Below, in pieces: positions 1 to 6,342 of a stretch of DNA of 9,390 nt; position 1 is the first letter of the stretch, and every line of letters starts with the position of its first letter. The translations under genes and the position numbers were made by a program. The notes below the pieces were generated by a model. It had not been told where the DNA came from and ran no database searches. It was given only the letters and a program-made list of their open reading frames with translations. The DNA is from Bacillota bacterium (GTDB taxonomy: Bacteria; Bacillota; Clostridia; Christensenellales; Aristaeellaceae), in NCBI GenBank assembly GCA_023415715.1, contig JAEZJP010000175.1, forward strand, positions 1 through 9,390. Reading direction: 5' to 3'.

Positions 1-26
1 CCATCACTCTTTTCCGTTATCAAATA

Positions 27-39
27 AGGGGGGTCCCCT
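27..39 (-). terminator. weak candidate terminator hairpin downstream of radA
   Basis: Read on the minus strand, about 40 bases past the radA stop codon, AGGGG-ACC-CCCCT can fold into a 5-bp stem with a 3-base loop. It is followed by the modest U-rich run TTATTTG. The stem is short and the U tract is interrupted, so termination here is an inference. No other hairpin is visible between the stop codon and the window edge. Confidence 0.3.
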
Positions 40-80
40 CTGTATAATAGCTTGTCCGTTTGCACAGAAATTATTCCCAT

Positions 81-1451
81 TCACGAATGCAAAAGCACCG
101 CAAGCGTTTGAGCAAGCGTATCCACGCCATATGCCTTCATGCCGTCAGGGATGCGTATGCGCTTCACGTTTTCCCTGGGAAGCACCACATTTGAAAATCC
201 CAGCCGCATGCACTCCGTCAGCCGTCTTTCCGCCTGGGGGATGGCACGCACTTCTCCGGCAAGACCCACTTCCCCCATGACGGCGAAATCCTGCGGCAGC
301 GCCTGGTTTAAAAGAGAGGAAGCTACAGCTGCGCAAACGGCCAGATCAGCCGCCGGTTCGTTCAGTTCCATGCCACCAGCCACATTGATATAAACGTCCT
401 GATTGAATAGTTTCTGTCCTGCGCGCTTTTCCAGTACCGCCAATAATAACGCAATGCGGCCCTGGTCCATGCCGTTCACCGTGCGCCTTGGCATGCCGTA
501 ATACGTTTGGGTTGCCAGTGCCTGAATATCCACCAGCATGGGCCTGGAGCCTTCCATACCGCAGAATACGACCGATCCGCTGGCTCCCTTGGCCCGGTGC
601 GACAGCATCAATTCACTGGCGTTTGCTACCTCCCGCATGCCGTCTTCCATCATCTGAAAAACGCCAAGCTCATTCACAGATCCAAACCTGTTCTTGACTG
701 CGCGCAAAAGCCTGTATTCCTGCTGCCTGTCGCCTTCAAAGTACAATACCACATCCACCATGTGCTCCAGAACACGGGGCCCGGCAATTGCGCCTTCCTT
801 GGTCACATGACCCACGAGAAAAATAGCCGTTCCGCTTGTTTTAGCCAGGCGCATATACATGCTTGCGCTTTCCCTGACTTGGCTCACGCTGCCCGGAGCG
901 CCGCCTAATTCCGGCCGGTACATGGTTTGTATGGAGTCCACCACCGCATAGGCCGGCTGGATGGCTAGGAATTTTTCTTCCACGGCATCCATAGCGTTTT
1001 CAGCCAGTATGTATAGGCTGGGCGCCGTAATTCCAAGCCTTGAGGCACGCAACTTCAATTGCTTTGCACTTTCCTCGCCGGTGATGTACAGTACCCTTTC
1101 ACCCGCATTGGCAAGATATGCGCTTACCTGTAAAAGCAGCGTGCTTTTTCCTATGCCCGGATCACCGCCTACCAGCATCACGGAACCTTCCACCACGCCG
1201 CCGCCCAGCACCCTGTCAAGCTCCGCCATCCCTGTCAAGGCACGGTTTTGCGCTTCATCCGGAATGCTGTCAAGGGGCAAGGCCTGGCTGCCTGTTCCCG
1301 GCCGCTGCTTGAGCGGCTTTTCCATAACTGCGGGCTTTAGTGCCACTTCCTCCATGGTGTTCCATGCGCCGCAGGCATGACACCTGCCAAGCCATTTGGA
1401 TGCTTCATGGCCGCAGGCAGAACAAGCGAACAGCGTCTTTTCCTTGGGCAC
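81..1451 (-). CDS. radA: DNA repair protein RadA (Sms)
   Basis: RadA is a RecA-like, DNA-dependent ATPase of the cytoplasm that drives branch migration and processing of recombination intermediates. Seen in the 456-residue product: an N-terminal C4 zinc finger (C10, C13, C24, C27), a Walker A motif GGDPGIGKST at 95-104, a Walker B strand ending at D172, the RadA signature KNRFG at 253-257, and a C-terminal Lon-like domain from about 275 to the end. Where active Lon has its catalytic serine the sequence reads NEPAADLA, so no protease activity is expected, as is usual for RadA. The length is typical. I chose GTG at 1451 because GGGAGG lies 7 bases upstream and the zinc finger follows at once. 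The frame stays open upstream to about 1958, but that extension has no RadA homology and runs through the divergent promoter region. The common Firmicute neighbours clpC and disA are absent on the upstream side; the downstream side lies outside the window. Confidence 0.97.
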   Translation of the reverse strand: MPKEKTLFACSACGHEASKWLGRCHACGAWNTMEEVALKPAVMEKPLKQRPGTGSQALPLDSIPDEAQNRALTGMAELDRVLGGGVVEGSVMLVGGDPGIGKSTLLLQVSAYLANAGERVLYITGEESAKQLKLRASRLGITAPSLYILAENAMDAVEEKFLAIQPAYAVVDSIQTMYRPELGGAPGSVSQVRESASMYMRLAKTSGTAIFLVGHVTKEGAIAGPRVLEHMVDVVLYFEGDRQQEYRLLRAVKNRFGSVNELGVFQMMEDGMREVANASELMLSHRAKGASGSVVFCGMEGSRPMLVDIQALATQTYYGMPRRTVNGMDQGRIALLLAVLEKRAGQKLFNQDVYINVAGGMELNEPAADLAVCAAVASSLLNQALPQDFAVMGEVGLAGEVRAIPQAERRLTECMRLGFSNVVLPRENVKRIRIPDGMKAYGVDTLAQTLAVLLHS

Positions 1452-1519
1452 GAGAAAACCTCCCGGGCATAGCGCTTTAAGGCCCCGCGCGTGGCCGAAA
1501 AAGCACTTGTTGTCAGTAT

Positions 1520-1549
1520 AACATACGCAGGGAATTCCTGCCATGGCAA
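1520..1549 (-). promoter_or_regulatory. candidate radA promoter
   Basis: On the minus strand, TTGCCA (1549-1544, 5 of 6 to the -35 consensus) is separated by 18 bases from TATGTT (1525-1520, 4 of 6 to the -10). This would give a leader of about 60 bases before the GTG at 1451. An overlapping alternative is ATGGCA (1544-1539) with TATACT (1520-1515), also at 18 bases. A third TATACT lies further upstream inside the inverted repeat region near 1611-1618. I cannot choose between them by eye. Confidence 0.35.
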
Positions 1550-1617
1550 CAATCGTCGAAGAGTGTCGCAGAGTCTTAAAACCATTCGCGCACTGCCTTG
1601 CAGGATTGCGTATAGTA

Positions 1618-1642
1618 TACCAAATTTCGATGGAATTTGGTA
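1618..1642. promoter_or_regulatory. perfect 9-bp inverted repeat, operator-like
   Basis: TACCAAATT (1618-1626), a 7-base spacer, then AATTTGGTA (1634-1642). The arms are perfectly complementary. The site lies in the divergent radA/phosphoesterase intergenic region, 12 bases upstream of the -35 of the rightward promoter and about 70 bases upstream of the leftward candidate promoter. This position suits a dimeric regulator acting on one or both genes. It is not followed by a U tract in either direction, so it is not a terminator. I cannot name the regulator. Confidence 0.5.
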
Positions 1643-1644
1643 CC

Positions 1645-1666
1645 CTTGCGCGATTGCAAACGCAAG
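1645..1666. promoter_or_regulatory. 6-bp inverted repeat over the -35 box
   Basis: CTTGCG (1645-1650) and CGCAAG (1661-1666) flank a 10-base centre that contains the TTGCAA -35 hexamer of the phosphoesterase promoter. A protein bound here would cover the -35 element. Six-base arms can occur by chance, so this is weaker than the 9-bp dyad next to it. Confidence 0.3.
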
Positions 1667-1682
1667 CTTTACAAGCTATAAT
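1654..1682 (+). promoter_or_regulatory. sigma-A-type promoter for the phosphoesterase gene
   Basis: TTGCAA (1654-1659, 4 of 6) and a perfect TATAAT (1677-1682) are separated by exactly 17 bases. Transcription would begin near 1689. This places earlier in-frame ATG codons (1543, 1630) upstream of the transcript and ATG 1693 almost at its 5' end, and so supports ATG 1756 as the start. Confidence 0.7.
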
Positions 1683-1755
1683 ATATGCACGGATGCAATC
1701 ACACACAATTTTCAAGGCCGGCCAGGCAACTTGGCCGCCGGAATGGAACGGCAGC

Positions 1756-2826
1756 ATGGGCAGGCGAAAAGACATACCGATATTTGTTCCAAGCCGCAGA
1801 CCTCGCGGGTGCGGCTGTTTATTTTGGCTGCTTATTCTTGTTGTCGTCGTTGTAGCCGGGGTTATTGTGATGAGCGGCATAGGAAACAAGCAGGTAAAGG
1901 TTGTTAAGCAGCCCGTTTCCGTGCTGGGTCTGAGCCGGGACCTGGAGGGATTTTCCATATTGCATCTTAGCGACCTGCACGCTGCGGAACTTGGAAAAGA
2001 TCAATCGATGATTGCAAAAGCCCTGGATAAGCTATCGTATAATGCGGTTTGCATCACCGGGGATATGGTGGGCGAATCGGGAAATATGCAGCCGTTTATG
2101 CAGCTGCTTTCGCTTATCAAAAAAGATATCCCCATTTTCTTCATACCTGGAGACTGTGATCCCCCACCTTTGTATACCTCCGCTCATGACACCCTTTCGG
2201 TGCTGACCCCGTATATCACTGCCGCACAGGCGGCGGGCGCCATCTATCTGGATGCTCCCTATCCCCTCACTGTTGGCAAAACAACGGTATGGTTCAGCCC
2301 CGAGGGGCTGTATTCCATGGATGCTGAATCGACCATCTTAAGCTGCCAGGGCCAGTTGGACCGGTTGAATGGTGCCAATGCCAAGGACAATGCGGACGGC
2401 GCCGCCGAGATACGGGCATGGGAATACCGGCTGGACGCCGCCAAGCGCCTGAAGGATGCGCGTGAGCACATGAAGAGTACGGATTATCATATTGCCCTTT
2501 CCCATGCTCCCCTTACCTATGATTATGTGCGCAGCGTGTGGGACTGGCAGGATGACAAGGGCACTTCCATGCAAAAAGTTACGCTGGCTCTGGCCGGGCA
2601 TATGAACGGCGGACAGTGGCGCATCCCAGGCGGCGGGCCCATTTATGTGCCCGGCTTGGGCTGGTTCCCGGAGGACCGGCTGGTGACGGGGCTCAGCCGC
2701 GTTTCCACCATCGCCCAATACATCAACCCCGGCCTTGGCTCCTCCTGCCATTATCCCCTGCAGCCGGGCCGGCTGTTCAATCCCCCGGTCGTTGCAGTGC
2801 TTACTTTGACAGGCAAGCCTCAATAA
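1756..2826 (+). CDS. membrane-anchored calcineurin-like metallophosphoesterase with an altered active site
   Basis: The 356-residue product starts with a basic stretch and one hydrophobic segment at about 19-41 (an uncleaved anchor or signal anchor), which would place the catalytic domain outside the membrane. The domain follows the order of the metallophosphoesterase family: SDLH (D73, H75), TGD (D103), a GNH(D/E)-equivalent at 132-135, LSH (H250) and GHxHGGQ-equivalent at 281-287. Two motifs are changed. GNHD reads GDCD (Asn to Asp at 133, His to Cys at 134), and GHxH reads GHMN (His to Asn at 284). In the family these residues bind metal or act in catalysis, so activity may be lost or altered. 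A helical, charged insert at about 200-240 precedes H250. ATG 1756 has only a weak Shine-Dalgarno (GGAACGG), but the promoter at 1654-1682 rules out most longer starts. The leader contains a small hairpin, CGGCCA/TGGCCG, at 1719-1737. The substrate is unknown; YkuE-like enzymes are the nearest comparison I can offer. Confidence 0.85.
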   Translation: MGRRKDIPIFVPSRRPRGCGCLFWLLILVVVVVAGVIVMSGIGNKQVKVVKQPVSVLGLSRDLEGFSILHLSDLHAAELGKDQSMIAKALDKLSYNAVCITGDMVGESGNMQPFMQLLSLIKKDIPIFFIPGDCDPPPLYTSAHDTLSVLTPYITAAQAAGAIYLDAPYPLTVGKTTVWFSPEGLYSMDAESTILSCQGQLDRLNGANAKDNADGAAEIRAWEYRLDAAKRLKDAREHMKSTDYHIALSHAPLTYDYVRSVWDWQDDKGTSMQKVTLALAGHMNGGQWRIPGGGPIYVPGLGWFPEDRLVTGLSRVSTIAQYINPGLGSSCHYPLQPGRLFNPPVVAVLTLTGKPQ

Positions 2827-2830
2827 TTAG

Positions 2831-2879
2831 ACATTTGTCCCCATTATTTGTCATACTTGGCGGATGCCTTGACAAATGT
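2831..2879. promoter_or_regulatory. operator-like half-site cluster upstream of the GntR gene
   Basis: The heptamer ATTTGTC occurs at 2833-2839 and 2846-2852, 13 bases apart. Its complement GACAAAT occurs at 2871-2877, inside and just past the -35 hexamer. The outer pair extends to a perfect 9-bp inverted repeat (ACATTTGTC at 2831-2839, GACAAATGT at 2871-2879). The middle copy is part of TTGTCATACTT (2848-2858), which matches the GT-N3-AC core described for FadR/FCD-type GntR operators, with one mismatch in the outer positions. Autoregulation by the gene just downstream is the natural reading, but it is an inference. Confidence 0.5.
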
Positions 2880-2897
2880 ATATGGAAGGTGTATCGT
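2869..2897 (+). promoter_or_regulatory. promoter of the GntR-family gene
   Basis: A perfect TTGACA (2869-2874) is followed after 17 bases by TATCGT (2892-2897, 4 of 6 to TATAAT). Transcription would start near 2904, about 30 bases before the ATG at 2935. The -35 overlaps an operator-like half-site. Confidence 0.6.
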
Positions 2898-2934
2898 ATC
2901 CAAAAAACACACCTCAAACAAAGGGGTTGGGCTT

Positions 2935-3609
2935 ATGTCTCTCCTTCGCTTCCAGCCAATGATGGAAAGCCGGCCTATCCGGGAGATCGCCTACGAGGTG
3001 CTCAAGCACGCCATCATCACCGGGGAAATTCCCGCCGGGGAACGCATTGTGGAAACAGATTATGCCGAGCGGCTGCACATCAGCCGCACGCCGCTTAGGG
3101 AAGCCTTGCGCAAGCTGGAGCGGGACGGCCTGGTGGAATATGTCATGCGCCGCGGCGTGGTGGTGCGGGCTTTCACCATTGCGGATGTGGAAGAAATCTA
3201 TACCATCCGCAATGCGCTGGAAATACTGACTTTGCCCGCCATCATCAAAAACGTGACGGAGGAGGACATCCGTTCTCTGAAGGAAAAGCTCACGCAGATG
3301 GATGCAGCCCTGAATGAGGGCAACATCGAAAAGCTGTCTCCCCTGGCCCGTGCATTCCACACCCAGGTGATCCGCCTGTCGGGGCAGGTGCGCATCCTCC
3401 GGGTCATCGAAAGCCAGGACGAGTATATCACCCGTTTCTCCGCCATGAGCATTGCCCAGGAGAACCGCCGCCATGAGGCGCAGCAGGAGCATTACGAAAT
3501 TGTGGATTGCCTTCAAAATCGCGATTTGACCCGCCTGCAGGCCATCATGCAAAAGCATATCGAGCGCAGCAAGGAAAACTGCCTGGCAGCTCTCAGCAAA
3601 AAGAAATGA
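2935..3609 (+). CDS. GntR-family transcriptional regulator, FCD (FadR) subfamily
   Basis: A 224-residue cytoplasmic DNA-binding regulator. Residues about 12-78 form the GntR winged helix-turn-helix. The recognition region SRTPLREALRKLERDGLV and the wing RRGVVVRAF are typical. Residues about 85-215 match an all-helical FCD ligand domain, with RNALE near the start, AFH in the middle, and late histidines in the QEHYEIVDCL and QKHIERS helices that in this family commonly bind a metal contacting a carboxylate ligand. The start is ATG 2935, with AAGGGG 8 bases upstream. An in-frame ATG at 2848 lies upstream of the promoter and is unlikely to be used. FCD regulators usually control uptake or breakdown of organic acids or sugar acids, but no such genes lie next to it here, so the ligand is unknown. 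It may act on itself and on distant genes. Confidence 0.92.
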   Translation: MSLLRFQPMMESRPIREIAYEVLKHAIITGEIPAGERIVETDYAERLHISRTPLREALRKLERDGLVEYVMRRGVVVRAFTIADVEEIYTIRNALEILTLPAIIKNVTEEDIRSLKEKLTQMDAALNEGNIEKLSPLARAFHTQVIRLSGQVRILRVIESQDEYITRFSAMSIAQENRRHEAQQEHYEIVDCLQNRDLTRLQAIMQKHIERSKENCLAALSKKK

Positions 3610-3623
3610 GCCGGAATTTGATA

Positions 3624-3654
3624 AAACCCCTCCGGTAGAATTGCCGGGGGGTTT
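3624..3654 (+). terminator. GC-rich hairpin between the GntR and PHP genes, possible leaky terminator
   Basis: The arms AAACCCC-T-CCGG (3624-3635) and CCGGGGGGTTT (3644-3654) pair over 11 bp with one bulged T, around the loop TAGAATTG. The stem is strong but the run after it is only TTTC, so termination would be partial. It starts 14 bases after the GntR stop and ends 11 bases before the AAGGAG of the next gene. No good promoter fits between this hairpin and the PHP start at 3682. Confidence 0.55.
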
Positions 3655-3681
3655 CATTATGAAAAGGAGCCGTCTTCCCGG

Positions 3682-4503
3682 ATGAAAGCCAATTATCATA
3701 CCCATACGTTCAGGTGCAAGCACGCCACCGGAATGGATGAAATGTACGTGCAGTCCGCCATCCGTGCAGGATTTGACATTCTGGGCTTCGCAGACCATAC
3801 CCCCTGGCCTTATCAAAGCGGTTATGTTTCCGGCATCCGAATGGATATTTCCCAGCTTTCCGGCTATGTAACAAGCATTCGCAGCCTGAAAGAAAGGTAT
3901 GGCGAAAGGCTGAACATACTCACCGGCCTGGAGTGCGAATATTTCCCCAAGTATATGTCCTGGCTTATCGAGGCCAGGGAAGCCTATGAGCTGGACTACC
4001 TGATCTTCGGCGCGCACTTTATCGGCAGCGACGAAGACTCTCCCTATGTTGGCACCGCCTGCCGGGATACAGCTTTCATTCATAGGTACGCTGATATGTG
4101 CGTGGAAGGCATGCAGACCGGGCTGTACGCATACCTGGCCCACCCGGATGTGTATATGCGCCATAGGGAAGCATGGGACGATGACAGCCGGGCGGTTGCA
4201 AAAGCCATCTGCGCCTGTGCGCTTAATTGCGGCATGCCTCTGGAATACAACCTCAATGCCTATGTTGTAGGCGGCGCCGAGTGTCTCTTCCCGCGCCGGG
4301 AATTTTGGGAATTGGCAGCGGAAATGGGCAACGAGGTTGTCATCGGGTACGACGCTCACCAGCCGGAAATGCTGGAGAATACAGGGGCGGAAACGGAGAT
4401 CAGAGCACTGCTTGGCAGCTTGAACCTTCATCCCCTGGACAGCATACAACTACACGCGACAAAGCCGCAGCTATGCGGACAGATGCAAGGAGGAGCACTA
4501 TGA
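3682..4503 (+). CDS. PHP-domain phosphatase, histidinol-phosphatase (HisK/HisJ)-like
   Basis: A 273-residue PHP-family metal-dependent phosphoesterase. The nearest characterised type hydrolyses L-histidinol phosphate to histidinol in histidine biosynthesis. The PHP metal-site motifs are seen in order: HTH (H6, H8), H14 with E20, ADHTP (D38, H39), LECEY (E84, E86), GAH (H112), LAHPD (H154, D156) and GYDAH (D224, H226). All expected ligands appear present, and the length fits the monofunctional bacterial enzyme. GAAAAGGAG ends 12 bases before ATG 3682, slightly far but strong. No other his genes are in the window, so the substrate is inferred from family resemblance only; related PHP enzymes act on other phosphate esters. 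The stop codon overlaps the start of the peptidase gene (ATGA), which indicates an operon of two. Confidence 0.87.
   Translation: MKANYHTHTFRCKHATGMDEMYVQSAIRAGFDILGFADHTPWPYQSGYVSGIRMDISQLSGYVTSIRSLKERYGERLNILTGLECEYFPKYMSWLIEAREAYELDYLIFGAHFIGSDEDSPYVGTACRDTAFIHRYADMCVEGMQTGLYAYLAHPDVYMRHREAWDDDSRAVAKAICACALNCGMPLEYNLNAYVVGGAECLFPRREFWELAAEMGNEVVIGYDAHQPEMLENTGAETEIRALLGSLNLHPLDSIQLHATKPQLCGQMQGGAL
4487..4503 (+). promoter_or_regulatory. strong RBS and ATGA stop-start overlap
   Basis: AAGGAGG (4487-4493), within the last codons of the PHP gene, sits 6 bases ahead of ATG 4500. That ATG shares bases with the upstream TGA (4501-4503). This decides the peptidase start and predicts translational coupling. 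The peptidase frame remains open upstream to 4227, but this lies entirely inside the PHP gene in another frame. Confidence 0.9.
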
Positions 4504-6248
4504 CCTGGGATCTTTCGGTAATCTATGAGAGCTTTCAATGCCCGGCCTTTCAAGCGGATCTCAAAAGCCTTCAGACTCTGATGGATGAAATTGAAAAAGC
4601 AATTCATGATGGCGGCGCCCCCGTTGACCTTACGGAACAGGTGACACGATTGTTCACCACTTTGCAGGAAAAGGCCGGCAAATTGGGCACCTATGCATAC
4701 CTTACCTGGGCTACCGACGCGGTGAACGAGGAAGCATTGAACTGCATCGATCAGTTGATGGCCAAGGAAGTGGATATGCAGCGGCTGCTTTCGGATTTCA
4801 GCAGGTACCTTGGCGCGCTTGATGACCTGGACGCGGTCATTGGCCAGAGCCCGCTGCTTACAGAGCACGGCTTTATGCTTCGCGAACTTGCGGAAGACGC
4901 CGCCCACCGCATGGACAAAGCCATCGAAAGCTGGATTTTGCGCATGTCGCTGACCGGCGGCGAAACCTTTGCCCAGCTGCGGGAAAAGCTGGCCGCCACA
5001 CTCACCGCCAATTTCCGGGGCGAGGAAATACCCTTGTCCGCCGTGCGGGCCAAGGCATATGACCCCGATCCCAATGTACGCAAGGAAGCCTACGAGGCAG
5101 AGCTTTTAGCTTACCCCAAGGTAGAACTGGCCATCGCAACCTGTTTAAACGGCATCAAGGGCGAAGCACGCATCCAGGCGGAAGCAAGGCATTTTGACAG
5201 CGTGCTGGACTGGACGCTGCACGATTCCCGCATGGACCGTGAGACGCTGGACGCGCTTTGGACTGCGGTGCGTGAAACGCTGCCTGACTTCCGCAGGTAT
5301 CTGCGGGCGAAGGGGCGCTTGCTGGGTCATGCGGACGGCATCCCCTTCTATGACCTGATGGCTCCTGTCGGCAAAGGAATGCGCACCTACACCGCGGAAG
5401 AAGCCAGGGCGCTGCTTGCCCAAAAGCTGGGCAGCTTTACCCCGGCGATGGGCGCGTTCATCCATGAGGCTTTCGACAACCGCTGGATCGATATGTATCC
5501 CAGGGCCGGTAAGCAGGGCGGCGCATTCTGCTCCTCCGTACATACACTCAACATCAGCCGTGTGCTTACCAACTTTGCCGGCAGCTTTGCCGATATCAGC
5601 ACTCTGGCCCATGAACTGGGCCATGCCTGGCACAACAGATGCATGGCGGGGATGCCCATACTACTAACGGATCACCCCATGCCGCTGGCGGAAACGGCAT
5701 CCATATTCAACGAAACGCTCCTGAGCCATGCTGTTTTGAAGACCGCCTCCTCCGAGGAAGCCTTCACTATTGTCGAAGCTGAATTGATGGAAGCCACCCA
5801 GTCCATTGTAGATATCTATGGCCGTTTCCTGTTTGAGTCGGAAGTCATTGAAACAAGGGCCGACCATGCCATGAGCGTCAATGAACTGAAGGAAGCCATG
5901 CTGCGCGCACAGGAAGCAAGCTACGGTGACGGCCTTGTAAAGGATACCCGCCATCCCTACATGTGGGCCTGCAAGGGCCATTACTACAGTCCTACGCTGC
6001 ACTTCTACAACTTCCCCTACGCATTCGGGCTGCTGTTCGCCAAGGGCGTGTTCGCCCAGTATGTTAAAAAGGGCGAAGCCTTCGTACCCACATACAATAA
6101 GCTTTTGCGCTCCTGCGGCAGCGGCACGGTATACGATGTGGCCATGAGTGTGGGCATCGATGTGCACAGCGCTGACTTCTGGCGCAGTTCCCTGAATATC
6201 CTCAAGGAATCCATGGACCGGTTCGTGGAATTGTGCGATAAGCAGTAA
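4500..6248 (+). CDS. PepF/M3-family oligoendopeptidase
   Basis: A 582-residue cytoplasmic zinc metallopeptidase of family M3B, which cuts short peptides internally. The zinc site is explicit: HELGH (H371, E372, H375), followed by PLAETASIFNE, where E398 is the likely third ligand. The N-terminal 180 residues or so are the helical M3 oligopeptidase lobe. The C-terminal part keeps the substrate-channel region, with a GHYYSPTLHFYNFPYAFG block near 493-510. There is no signal peptide. The length is close to that of known PepF proteins (about 560-600). The start is fixed by a strong Shine-Dalgarno and the 4-base overlap with the PHP gene, so the two are co-transcribed. It probably takes part in peptide recycling or nutrition. 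No peptide transporter lies nearby to specify the role. A terminator follows 48 bases after the stop. Confidence 0.95.
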   Translation: MTWDLSVIYESFQCPAFQADLKSLQTLMDEIEKAIHDGGAPVDLTEQVTRLFTTLQEKAGKLGTYAYLTWATDAVNEEALNCIDQLMAKEVDMQRLLSDFSRYLGALDDLDAVIGQSPLLTEHGFMLRELAEDAAHRMDKAIESWILRMSLTGGETFAQLREKLAATLTANFRGEEIPLSAVRAKAYDPDPNVRKEAYEAELLAYPKVELAIATCLNGIKGEARIQAEARHFDSVLDWTLHDSRMDRETLDALWTAVRETLPDFRRYLRAKGRLLGHADGIPFYDLMAPVGKGMRTYTAEEARALLAQKLGSFTPAMGAFIHEAFDNRWIDMYPRAGKQGGAFCSSVHTLNISRVLTNFAGSFADISTLAHELGHAWHNRCMAGMPILLTDHPMPLAETASIFNETLLSHAVLKTASSEEAFTIVEAELMEATQSIVDIYGRFLFESEVIETRADHAMSVNELKEAMLRAQEASYGDGLVKDTRHPYMWACKGHYYSPTLHFYNFPYAFGLLFAKGVFAQYVKKGEAFVPTYNKLLRSCGSGTVYDVAMSVGIDVHSADFWRSSLNILKESMDRFVELCDKQ

Positions 6249-6296
6249 AAAGTTTATCAAGCCGCCTTCCGTAATGATGATAATCCTTGGAAGCTT

Positions 6297-6334
6297 AAAA
6301 AACCGGCCTTCATGCTTTTTTGAAGGCCGGTTTT
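6297..6334. terminator. bidirectional intrinsic terminator
   Basis: AAAACCGGCCTTCA (6299-6312) and TGAAGGCCGGTTTT (6321-6334) form a perfect 14-bp stem with an 8-base, T-rich loop. The plus strand ends in four U's and the minus strand in six U's (from A6297-6302). It lies between the convergent pepF and hydrolase stop codons and would serve both. Confidence 0.93.
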
Positions 6335-6342
6335 GCATGCAG

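Noticed and set aside
43..48. TATAAT on the plus strand near the window start
   Set aside because: There is no -35 at a suitable distance (17 bases upstream reads TCAAAT), and it would only drive antisense transcription into radA.
1452..1958. Upstream in-frame extension of radA by about 169 codons on the minus strand
   Set aside because: It has no RadA-like sequence and crosses the divergent promoters and the start of the phosphoesterase gene. The GTG at 1451 has an ideal Shine-Dalgarno and is followed directly by the zinc finger.
2914..4449. 511-codon minus-strand open frame antisense to the GntR and PHP genes
   Set aside because: It lies opposite two clear genes and shows no recognisable domain and no promoter or ribosome binding site. 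Long antisense frames are expected with this codon bias.
4227..4499. Upstream extension of the pepF frame
   Set aside because: It is entirely inside the PHP gene in another frame. ATG 4500 has AAGGAGG 6 bases ahead and matches the family start.
5664..6338. 224-codon minus-strand frame antisense to pepF
   Set aside because: It is a shadow of the pepF coding sequence and would run through the bidirectional terminator stem.
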